From: Stutzerimonas azotifigens
Lineage (GTDB): Bacteria; Pseudomonadota; Gammaproteobacteria; Pseudomonadales; Pseudomonadaceae
DNA: 64,000 bases
Assembly (NCBI RefSeq): GCF_013522725.1
Contig: NZ_JAAMRF010000003.1
Span: 372,001-436,000, forward strand
Direction of reading: 5' to 3'
This document shows, in pieces, positions 24,167 through 32,900 of the stretch; the first letter of the stretch is position 1, and every line of letters begins with the position of its first letter. A program made the translations under genes and the position numbers. Below the pieces are notes generated by a model, which worked only from the letters and a program-made list of their open reading frames with translations, was not told the DNA's origin and made no database searches.

Positions 24167-24658
24167 TCAGCGGTATTGGTTGATCTGGATGGTCTGGCCG
24201 TCGCCGAACTGGATGATCGAACTCTGCAAGCCATCGCCCTGCTGATTGATGCCCGCCGTGTTGTAGGCACCGTACTGGACGATCGAGGCTTCGTTGCCGT
24301 TGCCCGCCTGGTTGATGCTGGCGGCGTTGCCGTAACCGGACTGCAGGATGCTCGCCACCGAGTTGCTGCCTTGCTGGAGAATGTAGGCTTCCTGGTCGCT
24401 GCCCTGCTGCACGATGTTGCCCAGCAGGCCCTGGCCGTTCTGCTCGAGGGTGGCGACGTTCTGCGCACCCTGCTGCTGCACCAGGGCGGTCTGCCCATCA
24501 GTCGGTGGCGCGTCAAGCCCTGGGATGCTGCTGCCGACGCTGAAGCTGCTGCTGCCGACGAGATCGCCATTGTCGACCAGATCGTCGGAGGCCAGCAGCG
24601 TCGAACTCGACAGTAACGCGGCGCTGAGCAGGCCGGCTTTGATCCAGATGCTGTTCAT
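24167..24658 (-). CDS. Curlin subunit (CsgA/CsgB-type amyloid protein)
   Basis: 163 residues: signal peptide ending near LLAS, an N-terminal Ser/Asp-rich segment, then five curlin repeats of about 22 residues (each with I-x-Q-x-G-x-x-N/Q spacing, for example ASILQSGYGNAASINQAG and ASIVQYGAYNTAGINQQG). Curlin repeats stack into the extracellular amyloid fibre. The last repeat ends in QINQYR, with the terminal Arg recalling the nucleator CsgB, while the regular central repeats recall CsgA. No second curlin gene lies in the operon, so whether it is A, B or does both jobs is open. Confidence 0.88.
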   Translation of the reverse strand: MNSIWIKAGLLSAALLSSSTLLASDDLVDNGDLVGSSSFSVGSSIPGLDAPPTDGQTALVQQQGAQNVATLEQNGQGLLGNIVQQGSDQEAYILQQGSNSVASILQSGYGNAASINQAGNGNEASIVQYGAYNTAGINQQGDGLQSSIIQFGDGQTIQINQYR

Positions 24659-24760
24659 CGCATGGTCCCTCGAAACGCAAGGTGTTGATTGTGCCCGCCG
24701 TAGCGCCGGGGCGCATCCGCCACATGGTGTAAAGCCCGCCCGCGCACCGGCATCCAGGGA

Positions 24761-25615
24761 TTAATTCCTCGGCGGCACCTGGACCAGCGAGCTGCTCAGG
24801 TATTTGCTCAGCGAGGTGTTCTCCAGCATCTGGCCGTCGGCGACGCGCCAGAGATTGCGCTCGATGCCCTGGGCCACAAGATGCGCCACGGCGGCTTCGA
24901 TGGCCGACAGCACGCACAGCTGCGCCGGTTCGTTGGTGGTATAGCCCGCTTCGGCTTCGAGCAGCTCTCTGTATTCGATGAACTTGAATACGCTGGCCGA
25001 GCGAGCAATCGAATAGATCGTCTTGGACGTCATCACGTTGGCCAGTACCTGGCTGCTGCGCACGTCCACCGCGCGCAGGTTCACCGTGACCTGGTCCACC
25101 CGGTATTCCTGAGAGGCGCCGACGCCCAGGTAGCGGGCACCCAGGCCCCCGCTGCGCACGTTGGTGTCGTAACCGACGATGTTGCCTTCGAGGATGATAT
25201 TGGCCGCCTGCAGCGAGGGGAGGTCGGCCTGGATGTTTTCCGGGATGTTCGGCTTGTTCTGCGAAGCGCGAATGATCTTGCGCTCGGTCAGCACGTTCTG
25301 CAGGCCCTCGCGTTCGAGCACGATGAACCAGCCGCTGGCCTGCATCGCATCGACCAGCATGCTCGCCGCGCCCTGGGTCACCGCGGTGGAAAAGGAACTC
25401 GCCGGGCCCGGCTTGTACTGCCCGCTCTGGTCGCGGAAGCCGTAGACCGCCGCGACCAGCCGGCCGCTCGGGCGCGGCAGCTGCAGCAGGTCTTCGTAGG
25501 TCGAGGTTCGGGGCGTAAGGGTCGGTATGTCGCCCTGTTCGGCCGGCATGGGCTCGCGCAGCGCGCACCCGCCGAGCAGCGTCACGAGTAGCGCTGCAAT
25601 GATCGTCCTGTTCAT
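24761..25615 (-). CDS. csgG: Curli secretion channel lipoprotein CsgG
   Basis: 284 residues with lipobox LLGGCA near residue 16. The rest matches CsgG: PRPSGRLVAAVYGFRDQSGQYK, SSFSTAVTQGAASMLVDAM, WFIVLEREGLQNVLTERKI and the SGGLGARYLGVGASQEYRVDQVTVNLRAVDV barrel region. CsgG forms a nonameric outer-membrane pore that exports curlin. The ATG at 25615 gives the lipoprotein signal; the longer frame start lies within csgF. It follows csgF by 25 nt and precedes the curlin gene by about 100 nt. Confidence 0.93.
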   Translation of the reverse strand: MNRTIIAALLVTLLGGCALREPMPAEQGDIPTLTPRTSTYEDLLQLPRPSGRLVAAVYGFRDQSGQYKPGPASSFSTAVTQGAASMLVDAMQASGWFIVLEREGLQNVLTERKIIRASQNKPNIPENIQADLPSLQAANIILEGNIVGYDTNVRSGGLGARYLGVGASQEYRVDQVTVNLRAVDVRSSQVLANVMTSKTIYSIARSASVFKFIEYRELLEAEAGYTTNEPAQLCVLSAIEAAVAHLVAQGIERNLWRVADGQMLENTSLSKYLSSSLVQVPPRN

Positions 25616-25640
25616 TTTGCTCAAACGCCTTCTGCGCGGG

Positions 25641-26057
25641 TTAGGGGGCGATACCGTTGATGATGATTTCCGACATTTCACCGGTCAGCCGGTCGGTGAT
25701 TTGCACCGTGAGCATGCCGTCCAGGTCGACGATGTTGACGATGAAGTCGTTGGTGGTGAGGCTGCCGCCGCCCTTGCCGTCGCTGACGTCGGTGAGCAGC
25801 TGCGAGAGCAGGCGCGACTCCAGCTGACTGGTGAAGCGGCTCAGCGCCGAGGTGGTGGTCGCCGAGCGCGACATGGCATCGGGGTCCTTGTGGTCATCCT
25901 GGGACTGCGCGTTGCCCAGCAGGTAGGCGCCGTTCAGAGGGTTGCCGCCGAACGAGGGGTTCACCGGCGTATAGACCAGCTCGGTGGCGCTGGCCTCGAA
26001 GGCCAGGGCGCCGAGCGCCATCAGGCAGGCCGGCAGGAGGGTGCGATGGGTGCTCAT
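25641..26057 (-). CDS. csgF: Curli assembly protein CsgF
   Basis: 138 residues: signal peptide ending EASA, then the conserved CsgF start TELVYTPVNPSFGGNPLNGAYLLG, which in E. coli CsgF plugs the CsgG pore and helps seat the nucleator on the cell surface; the C-terminal domain follows (FIVNIVDLDGMLTVQITDRLTGE). The ATG overlaps the csgE stop by 4 nt. Confidence 0.93.
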   Translation of the reverse strand: MSTHRTLLPACLMALGALAFEASATELVYTPVNPSFGGNPLNGAYLLGNAQSQDDHKDPDAMSRSATTTSALSRFTSQLESRLLSQLLTDVSDGKGGGSLTTNDFIVNIVDLDGMLTVQITDRLTGEMSEIIINGIAP

Positions 26058-26449
26058 AGTTCATCCCTTTCCATGTCGAAGGTGTCTTGCAGCAGGCTTT
26101 GCAGTTTTGCGCGGTTGATTTCCTCGAGCACCAGGTCGGCGGCCTGGGTGGCGATCTCCTCGATCTGCGCCACATTGGGCTGAAGGAAGCGTCGATAGAG
26201 GATGTTCCGATTGTGTTCGACCCATACCAGGCTGCCCCAGCGGGCCGAGGGGCGCTCGCGTACCACCAGGTCGAAATCCATCGAGCTGGTGTCCTGCAGG
26301 CGGGCGCTCAGGTAACGGTGAAAGTCGTGGCCGAAGCGGGTGATGGTGTTGTCCACCACCAGCCCGTACACCTCGGCTTCTTCCTGCGCGCCGACGGGGC
26401 CGGCGGCCAGCGCCAGCAGCACCAGGCCGACGTGGATCAGGCGCGGCAC
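26054..26449 (-). CDS. csgE: Curli assembly protein CsgE
   Basis: 131 residues, close to E. coli CsgE in length. A signal peptide (VPRLIHVGLVLLALAAGPVGAQ) is followed by GLVVDNTITRFGHDFHRYLSARL, LVVRERPSARWGSLVWVEHN and LFQ-like C-terminal helices. CsgE is the periplasmic cap of the CsgG channel. The start chosen is the GTG at 26449, which overlaps the end of csgD by 13 nt; the longer ATG frame lies within csgD. Confidence 0.9.
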   Translation of the reverse strand: MPRLIHVGLVLLALAAGPVGAQEEAEVYGLVVDNTITRFGHDFHRYLSARLQDTSSMDFDLVVRERPSARWGSLVWVEHNRNILYRRFLQPNVAQIEEIATQAADLVLEEINRAKLQSLLQDTFDMERDEL

Positions 26450-27093
26450 GGCTCGCTCCAGTCCAGGCGATCGCGCAGCAGGAAGGCCGCTTCGGCGCGA
26501 TTGCTGGCGCCGAGCTTGCGCAGCAGATTGTGGATGTGACTCTTGATGGTGTGGGGGCTCAGGCACAGCTGAGCGGCGATTTCGGCGTTGGACAGGCCCT
26601 TGCCGGCGAGGCTGAGAATCTCACGCTCGCGCAGGGTCAGCTCGGTCTTGCTTTCGGCCTGCTGACGGGCGCGGCGCAGCTCTGCGAGCATGTGCTCCAT
26701 GAGCGCGCGTGGCAGCCAGTCGCCGCCGTTGATCAGCGCCATGATGCCGGTCAGCAGCTGCTCGCGCGTGGCGTGGCTGTAAAACACCCCGCGAACGGTG
26801 GGGCGCCGGTCCACCAGCCACTCGGCCTGTGCCGGGGTGATGTTGACCAGCGCGAAGGGCGTGCCGTCATCGTGCTGCTCGATAAAGTCGGCCAGCGCCT
26901 GGGGTTCGCAATGACCGGCATCGAGCAGCCAGAGGTCCGTGCGTTGGCGTTTGCCGTCGAGCGCGGCGACCTGCAGCTGTACTTGGGCGTGCTCGCCGAG
27001 GAAATGGCGAAAGAACAGGCCCAACAGCTCGTTGCTGGTCACCAGGGTCACGGTCGAGGATGGAATCGAAGCGGTTTTTACGGGAGCATCCAT
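26437..27093 (-). CDS. csgD: LuxR-family curli regulator CsgD
   Basis: 218 residues. The N-terminal half is a degenerate receiver-like domain (VTLVTSNELLGLFFRHFLGE start); the C-terminal half is a LuxR helix-turn-helix (LTLREREILSLAGKGLSNAEIAAQLCLSPHTIKSHIHNLL, ending in KLGASNRAEAAF). CsgD is the master activator of curli and matrix genes. Here it is the first gene of the csg operon, so it probably activates itself. Its upstream region is AT-rich compared with the surroundings. Confidence 0.9.
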   Translation of the reverse strand: MDAPVKTASIPSSTVTLVTSNELLGLFFRHFLGEHAQVQLQVAALDGKRQRTDLWLLDAGHCEPQALADFIEQHDDGTPFALVNITPAQAEWLVDRRPTVRGVFYSHATREQLLTGIMALINGGDWLPRALMEHMLAELRRARQQAESKTELTLREREILSLAGKGLSNAEIAAQLCLSPHTIKSHIHNLLRKLGASNRAEAAFLLRDRLDWSEPCRA

Positions 27094-27339
27094 GGCTTGG
27101 CGCCTTTACCAGACATGCTGGCTGAATTATTAGAGTTCATAAGCGACAAACTGATTACGTCTAAGTTCAGACATCTTAGGCCGACTGGGAACTGGCTCGC
27201 GGTCGAGTTCAAACGAGCCGACGAAAGGTAATTTACTCAATCTGTTCAATGGCTAAACGCCACTGTTTTTTGATTCGTCGGTTATTTGGCGCGCCTCTTG
27301 GGGCTAAAGGTTCACCGGACCAAATTGACTGGAATGCAT
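27094..27339. promoter_or_regulatory. AT-rich divergent promoter region csgD / OPT transporter
   Basis: About 246 nt of clearly lower GC than the flanking genes, as is usual for curli promoters that take input from nucleoid proteins. It contains a 14-nt imperfect palindrome GTCTAAGTTCAGAC (27159-27172), symmetrical at 10 of 14 positions, about 66 nt upstream of csgD, and several TAAT-type boxes. No specific -35/-10 pair is convincing. Confidence 0.5.
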
Positions 27340-29034
27340 ATGAGCGAGTCCCGTGAACTGACCGTTCGCGCCCTGGCGACCGGGCTGCTGCTCGGTGCGC
27401 TGCTGACCCCGTCGAATATCTATTCGGGACTCAAGATCGGCTGGTCGTTCAACATGTCGATCATTGCGCTGCTGGTGGGCTTCGCGTTCTGGCAGCTGCT
27501 CGCCGGTGCTCTGGGCCAGCCGAAGTGGACGCTGCACGAGAGCAACATCAACCAGACCACGGCCTCTTCGGCGGCCTCGATCATTTCCGGCGGGCTGGTG
27601 GCGCCGATCCCGGCCTATACGCTGCTCACCGGGCAGCAGTTCGATACGCTGCCGCTGATCGCCTGGGTGTTCTCGGTGAGCTTTCTCGGCATATGGGTCG
27701 CCTGGTACCTGCGCCGTTCGCTGGTGGTCGAGTCGGGGCTGCGCTTTCCCGAAGGCATGGCCACGTTGGAGACGATGCAGCAGATCTACAGCCACGGCCG
27801 CGAGGCGTTGCGGCGGCTGGCGGTGCTCGGTAGCGCGGCGCTGCTGGCCGGCCTGCTCAAGGCGATCGATGTGTTCGTGCTGACTCTGCCGCGCTGGGCG
27901 CCGAACGCGGCGCTCGAGCGCCTGACCTTCACGCTGGAGCCCTCGCTGTTGCTGGTCGGTTTCGGCGGCATCATCGGCCTGCGGGTCGGTCTTTCGCTGT
28001 TGCTCGGTGCCGCGCTCGCGTGGGGTGTGATCGCTCCAGCGCTGCTGAGCCTTGGCGCGGTCGGCCTGCCTGTCGATGCCGAGGGACCGCAGTTCTCGGT
28101 CCTGATCGAATGGCTGCTGTGGCCCGGGGTGAGCCTGATGGTCTGCGCCACGCTTACCTCGCTCGGGCTGCGCCTGCTGCGCGATCGGCGTGAGGGCTCG
28201 CGCGGTGACGGCCGGCAACGTCCGGCCTGGATGCCGGCGTTGGGTCTGCTGGGCGCTGCGTTGCTGGTCGTCGTACTGCAGACCCAGTTGTTCGGGATCC
28301 ATCCGCTGATGGCGGCGCTGTCGATTCCGCTGGCCGTGCTGCTGGCGATGGTCGCCGCGCGGGTGGTCGGGGCGACCGGCATTCCTCCGATCGGCGCCAT
28401 CGGCCAACTGTCGCAACTGAGCTTCGGGGTGATCGCTCCCGGGCAGGTGGCTATCAACCTGATGAGCGCCAATACGGCGGGCGGCGCGGCGGGCCAGTGC
28501 ACCGACCTGCTCAACGACTTCAGGGTTGGCCATGTGATCGGCGCGTCGCCGTCGCGCCAGGTGGTTGCCCAGTGCCTGGGCATCCTCGTGGGCAGTCTGG
28601 TGGGCGTGCTGGTGTACAAGGCACTGATCCCCGATCCGCAAACGATGCTGGTGACCAACGAATGGCCCGCGCCTGCCGTGGCGACCTGGCGTGCCGTGGC
28701 CGAGGCGCTGACCGGCGGGCTCGGCGCGCTGGCGATGGATATCCGTTGGGCGATGCTCGCCGGTGGCGTGTGCGGCATCGCCCTCGGTGCGCTCGAGGCA
28801 CTACTGCCGGCGCGTCAGCTGCGCTGGCTGCCCAGCTCGGCGGCGCTCGGGCTGGCCTTCATCATCCCGGCGTCGATCTCGCTGATGATGACCTTCGGCG
28901 CCGTGCTGGCCTGGCTGGTGGCGACGCGCAGCCGCAGCCTAGCCGAGCGCTTCGTGATTGCCGCGGCGGCGGGTCTGGTGGCCGGTGAAAGCATCACCGG
29001 GGTCGGTGCCTCGCTCTGGCAGCTGCTGCGTTGA
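27340..29034 (+). CDS. OPT-family oligopeptide / metal-chelate transporter
   Basis: 564 residues with about 14-16 membrane segments. Family features: TPSNIYSGLKIGWSFNMSIIALLVGFAFW near the start, NINQTTASSAASIISGGLVAPIPAY, FPEGMATLETMQ and a late NLMSANTAGGAAGQCTDLLNDFRVGHVIGASPSRQVVAQ. OPT transporters import oligopeptides or metal chelates with protons. The ATG at 27340 (MSESREL) is used; ATG 27334 is equally possible and both have weak ribosome sites. It is divergent from csgD. Confidence 0.88.
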   Translation: MSESRELTVRALATGLLLGALLTPSNIYSGLKIGWSFNMSIIALLVGFAFWQLLAGALGQPKWTLHESNINQTTASSAASIISGGLVAPIPAYTLLTGQQFDTLPLIAWVFSVSFLGIWVAWYLRRSLVVESGLRFPEGMATLETMQQIYSHGREALRRLAVLGSAALLAGLLKAIDVFVLTLPRWAPNAALERLTFTLEPSLLLVGFGGIIGLRVGLSLLLGAALAWGVIAPALLSLGAVGLPVDAEGPQFSVLIEWLLWPGVSLMVCATLTSLGLRLLRDRREGSRGDGRQRPAWMPALGLLGAALLVVVLQTQLFGIHPLMAALSIPLAVLLAMVAARVVGATGIPPIGAIGQLSQLSFGVIAPGQVAINLMSANTAGGAAGQCTDLLNDFRVGHVIGASPSRQVVAQCLGILVGSLVGVLVYKALIPDPQTMLVTNEWPAPAVATWRAVAEALTGGLGALAMDIRWAMLAGGVCGIALGALEALLPARQLRWLPSSAALGLAFIIPASISLMMTFGAVLAWLVATRSRSLAERFVIAAAAGLVAGESITGVGASLWQLLR

Positions 29035-29134
29035 GGCCTGGATGGGCCTGAATTTCCCACGCCACGCCCGGTCGTAACTGGACAACTCACGTAATCGGCG
29101 GCCTACGTCGGCTCGCCAGGTAGAGGAGAACGGC

Positions 29135-30208
29135 ATGGCGGCGCCCGAGGGGCAGCGACACGAAGGCAAGGCGGTAGCGACCCGATCCCTCATCCAGGCA
29201 TGTGTCCTGGCGCTGGTGGTGATTCTCTGCATCGTCGGCTGGTTGGCCTTCGATTTTCTGCTGATGCTGTTTGCCGCCGTGCTGTTCGGAGTGATGTTCC
29301 ACGGCACCAGCCGTTGGCTCAGCGACAAGACCGGCATGCCGCGCAAGGCGGCCCTGGCGGCCTTCTTCGTGGCGCTGCTGGGGCTGGCCGCGCTCGCCGG
29401 CGTACTGGTCGCGCCGAACATCTCCGAACAGTTCGATGCCTTGTCCGATTCGCTGCCCCAGGCGATCGACCAGTTGCAGGCGCGTGCCGAGGATTCACCC
29501 AGCTACCGCTGGCTGATGGAGCGCCGCCAACAGATCGAGGGAGCGGTGTCGGGCAGAGGGGGCGGTGTTTTCGGCACGGTCGCGCAGGTCATGTCGTCCA
29601 CGTTGGGCGCGCTGGCCGGCTTCGGTATCGCGCTGGTGCTGGGGATCTGCCTGAGCCTGACCCCCAGCGTCTATTTCAACGGCTTGCTGATGCTCGTGCC
29701 GCCCGGTTACCGGCCCCGCGCGGCGGATGTCCTCAGGGAAACCGGTTCGACCTTAGAGTCCTGGCTGATCGCCAAGCTGTTCGAGATGCTGCTGATCGGC
29801 GTGCTGACGACCCTCGGCCTGTGGCTGCTCGGTATCGAGCTGGCCCTGGTGCTCGGGCTGATCGCCGGCCTGCTGTCGTTCATTCCCAACGTCGGGCCGG
29901 TACTGGCGGTCGTTCCGGCACTGCTGCTGGCATCGCTCGAGGGTATGGATACCGTCCTCTGGGTGGTGGGCCTCTACCTGCTGGTGCAGGCCATCGAAAG
30001 CTACGGCCTGACCCCTTGGTTGCAAAAGCGCATCGTGTCGGTACCGCCGGCGATCACCATCGGCATGCAGCTCCTGTTCGGGCTGCTGGCCGGCACGCTC
30101 GGGCTGCTGCTGGCGACGCCGTTGGCTGCGGTCGGCATGGTGATGATCCGACGTTTCTATGTCGAGGATCTGTTGGGCGACCCGTCCGGGCGATCGTCCG
30201 AAGGCTAA
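29135..30208 (+). CDS. AI-2E/PerM family transporter
   Basis: 357 residues and about eight membrane segments arranged as two helices, a soluble helical loop (EQFDALSDSLPQAIDQLQARAE), then the rest, which is the AI-2E exporter / PerM pattern. Members include TqsA and Na+/H+ antiporter-like proteins; the name does not prove autoinducer transport. GAGGAG ribosome site 8 nt before the ATG at 29135. It stands as a single gene between the OPT transporter and a secreted repeat protein. Confidence 0.88.
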   Translation: MAAPEGQRHEGKAVATRSLIQACVLALVVILCIVGWLAFDFLLMLFAAVLFGVMFHGTSRWLSDKTGMPRKAALAAFFVALLGLAALAGVLVAPNISEQFDALSDSLPQAIDQLQARAEDSPSYRWLMERRQQIEGAVSGRGGGVFGTVAQVMSSTLGALAGFGIALVLGICLSLTPSVYFNGLLMLVPPGYRPRAADVLRETGSTLESWLIAKLFEMLLIGVLTTLGLWLLGIELALVLGLIAGLLSFIPNVGPVLAVVPALLLASLEGMDTVLWVVGLYLLVQAIESYGLTPWLQKRIVSVPPAITIGMQLLFGLLAGTLGLLLATPLAAVGMVMIRRFYVEDLLGDPSGRSSEG

Positions 30209-30344
30209 CCCGATAAGCGGCAGTCGACGCGGCCGCTCTGGCGCGTGCTTCAGCCCGAGGCGTACATGTTTTGCAAAGCTGACGGTGAAACCCTTTGCGC
30301 GGGTGGCTGCCCGAATTAGGGCATCCACTTGACGGAGAACGACC

Positions 30345-30686
30345 ATGAAGATGACCAAGATCGCAGCCCTGACGTTTGCCGGCCTGATGTCCACCGCTGT
30401 CTTTGCCGGCGGTAGCGGTACCGGTAGTCACGATTCGATGGAGCACGGCAACACTACCGGTACGGGCGCGGGTGCCGCCGGCACCCAGACTGGCGCAGGC
30501 AGCGCGACCGGAACCGGTCCTGCCGGCACCGGCGGCGTTGACGGCACCCAGACCGGCGCGCCGGGCACCGGTACTGGCGTGGGTACTGGCACCGGCACCA
30601 TGGGCACCGAAACGGGTACTGGCACCGGCATGGGCGGTACCGGCACTGGTACTGGCACTGGAACAGGTACCGGCACCAGCAACTGA
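30345..30686 (+). CDS. Secreted Gly-Thr repeat protein
   Basis: 113 residues: a signal peptide (KMTKIAALTFAGLMSTAVFA) and a mature region made almost only of Gly and Thr with some Ala, ending in long GT dipeptide runs. There is no fold I can name; such low-complexity sequence suggests an extracellular, flexible, perhaps matrix-bound protein. A GGAGA ribosome site lies upstream and a strong terminator follows directly, so it is an independent transcript and likely real. The underlying GGYACY-type DNA repeats could slip, so length may vary between strains. Confidence 0.7.
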   Translation: MKMTKIAALTFAGLMSTAVFAGGSGTGSHDSMEHGNTTGTGAGAAGTQTGAGSATGTGPAGTGGVDGTQTGAPGTGTGVGTGTGTMGTETGTGTGMGGTGTGTGTGTGTGTSN

Positions 30687-30702
30687 GGTGACGGAGTACC
30701 CG

Positions 30703-30731
30703 AGCCCCGGCATCTGGCCGGGGCTTTCTTT
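30703..30731 (+). terminator. Rho-independent terminator of the Gly-Thr repeat gene
   Basis: AGCCCCGG (30703-30710), loop CATCTGG, CCGGGGCT (30718-30725), then TTTCTTT. A perfect 8-bp GC-rich stem with a T-rich tail, 17 nt after the stop of the repeat protein gene. Confidence 0.85.
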
Positions 30732-30915
30732 ATCTGTGCTGTGCAATCGAGTCGGTTTAACGAATAGGCGATTTTTGGCGACGATGGGCCTTGTATTGGC
30801 TCATCTGTACGCTAGTTTGAATATTACCCGGCCAGATAAAGGCCCGGGCTCCGGTCGAGGCCAGCAGCGTCGCGCCCTTGATGACGCATCGAATAACAAT
30901 AATGGAGCGTACAGC

Positions 30916-32835
30916 ATGCGAGGTTTCCTCAAGCCCCTGGCTGCGGCCCTGGTCATGGCAGCCAGCCCGGCACTGACACAGGCCAGCCCCTATTCCCAGT
31001 TCGTGATTTTTGGCGACTCGCTTAGCGACAGCGGCCAGTTCCCCGACATCGGAGGGCCGCTGCTGGGCGGTAACCCGCTCGGCGGTCTGCGCTTCACCAA
31101 CCGCACCGGGCCGACCTACCAGGCCGGCAACGGCGAGTACTACGACCAGGTCAGCACACAGTTGCTGGCTTCACGGCTGGGCCTCTCCGCGTTGCCGTCG
31201 ACACCGCTGCTGCCAGCGCTGTTGACGGGCAATCCCGATGGCACCAACTACGCGGTCGGCGGCTACCGCACCGATCAGATTCTGGACTCCATCGTCGCTG
31301 CGGACGGCTCGGTGGTATCGGTCGGCCCGCTGAGTCGCTCGCGCGACGGCTATCTGGTGGACATGCCACGGGCCGATCCGGACACGCTGTTCTATGTGAA
31401 CGGCGGCGGCAACGACATCTTCCAGGACCGCAATTCCGACCCGGCAAGCGCCGCGCTGGTGGCTGGGGATCTCGTCGCGGGGGTCGCCGCGCTGCAAGCG
31501 GCGGGTGCACGCTACATCATCGTGTCCGACCTGCCGGACGTCGGCGCCACACCTTCTGGCTTCGCCAGCGGCGCGCGGCCGCTGTGGAGTGCGCGCACAG
31601 AGTGGTTCAACACGGCGCTGGACGAGCAACTCGCCGCGCTGGGCGGCAACGTGATCCGGCTGAACTTCCGCGCGCTGCTTGGCGAAGTGCAGGGCGATCT
31701 CGCCACGTTCGGCTTCGATCCCGGTGTTGCGCAGACCGACTACTGCTTCGTGGCCGACAACTGCATCGAGCACCCGGTCTACGGCGCCAGCGGTGCTGCA
31801 CCGGACCCCAGTCGGCTGATGTTCAATGACGGCGTGCATCCTACCAGCGCGGTGCAGGACATCTCGGCGGACTACATCTACGCGCTGCTGTCGGCGCCCT
31901 GGGAAGTGAGCCTGCTGCCGGAAATGGGTTTCTCCTCATTACGCGGCCATTTGCGCCAGCTGGACAACGAACTGGCGATGCGCCGGGGTGACTGGCAGCC
32001 GGTAGGCGGCTGGTCGGCGTCGGTCCAGGGCGGTTATCGTCGGCCCGACTTCGACGCCAGTGGCTCCAATCCCACTGGCGACGGGCGCAGCCTGACGCTG
32101 GACATCACCGCCAGCAACCGTATTGCCGAACACTGGCTTGCCGGCGTCAGCCTGGGGCTGGGCGACAATCGCCTGGAGCTCGGCAGTGACGACTCGCGTT
32201 ACGACATGCGCAGCCTGCTGGCCACCGGCTTTGCCCGCTACGAGCGCGAGCGCCTGTTCGCCCAGTTCAGCCTGTCCGCCGGACGTCTGGAATACGAAGA
32301 CCTCGAGCGCACCTTCGCCCTGGGCATCGCGCAGCGCAGCGAAAAGGGCGATACCGATGGCTGGATCTGGGGCGCGTCGGCCAAGACCGGCTTCAACCTG
32401 TTCCAGCCGGACGAGCGCCTGGCTGCGGGGCCCTTCGTCGGGGTCGACTACCAGCGCGTCGAGGTCGACGGCTATGCCGAGGAGAGCGGTCGCTCGACGG
32501 CCATCGCCTTCGACGATCAGGTCCAGCGCTCACTGCGACTGTCGGCCGGGCTGTTTCTCGATTACCGGATCGGTGATTCCACCCGCCTGACCGGTGAAGT
32601 GGCGCGCGAGTCCGAGCGCAAGGACGATACCCGCGACCTGCGCATGGGGCTGACCAGCGTGCCGAGCAACCGCTTCACCCTGGCCGGCTACGCGCCGCCG
32701 AGCGGGCAGACGCGCTTCGGTCTCGGGCTCGCCCATTCACTGGCCGACAACCTGTCGCTGCGGATCAACTATGACTACCGCGGCAATGATGACTACGAGC
32801 AAGGCGTGGGGGTGGCGCTGGCCTGGGATCTGTAA
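30916..32835 (+). CDS. estA: Autotransporter GDSL esterase (EstA-like)
   Basis: 639 residues, near the 646 of P. aeruginosa EstA. Signal peptide ends about residue 23. The GDSL/SGNH esterase domain follows: nucleophile S35 in FGDSLSD, the Asn block in NGGGND, and the Asp-His pair in DGVHPT near residue 310. The last about 280 residues form the autotransporter beta-barrel with alternating strands ending in ALAWDL. EstA-type enzymes sit on the cell surface, cleave short acyl esters and affect rhamnolipid, motility and biofilm. The ATG at 30916 has a GGAG site; the much longer frame start at 30403 runs through the upstream gene and is rejected. Confidence 0.93.
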   Translation: MRGFLKPLAAALVMAASPALTQASPYSQFVIFGDSLSDSGQFPDIGGPLLGGNPLGGLRFTNRTGPTYQAGNGEYYDQVSTQLLASRLGLSALPSTPLLPALLTGNPDGTNYAVGGYRTDQILDSIVAADGSVVSVGPLSRSRDGYLVDMPRADPDTLFYVNGGGNDIFQDRNSDPASAALVAGDLVAGVAALQAAGARYIIVSDLPDVGATPSGFASGARPLWSARTEWFNTALDEQLAALGGNVIRLNFRALLGEVQGDLATFGFDPGVAQTDYCFVADNCIEHPVYGASGAAPDPSRLMFNDGVHPTSAVQDISADYIYALLSAPWEVSLLPEMGFSSLRGHLRQLDNELAMRRGDWQPVGGWSASVQGGYRRPDFDASGSNPTGDGRSLTLDITASNRIAEHWLAGVSLGLGDNRLELGSDDSRYDMRSLLATGFARYERERLFAQFSLSAGRLEYEDLERTFALGIAQRSEKGDTDGWIWGASAKTGFNLFQPDERLAAGPFVGVDYQRVEVDGYAEESGRSTAIAFDDQVQRSLRLSAGLFLDYRIGDSTRLTGEVARESERKDDTRDLRMGLTSVPSNRFTLAGYAPPSGQTRFGLGLAHSLADNLSLRINYDYRGNDDYEQGVGVALAWDL

Positions 32836-32900
32836 TCGCCGAAACCAACCCGGCTGGACGTTGCCGAACGGATAACGCCCGTCTGACACCGGAGTCAGCC

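Noticed and set aside
24100..24570. Alternative-frame minus-strand ORF inside the curlin gene
   Set aside because: Frame-shifted reading of curlin repeats; Ser/Arg/Ala-rich without signal peptide.
27304..28641. 445-codon minus-strand frame opposite the OPT transporter
   Set aside because: Antisense shadow, His/Gln/Arg-rich; the plus-strand OPT protein has clear family motifs.
30428..30682. Minus-strand frame encoding a Val-Pro repeat
   Set aside because: It is the exact reverse of the Gly-Thr repeat DNA; the plus strand has signal peptide, ribosome site and terminator.
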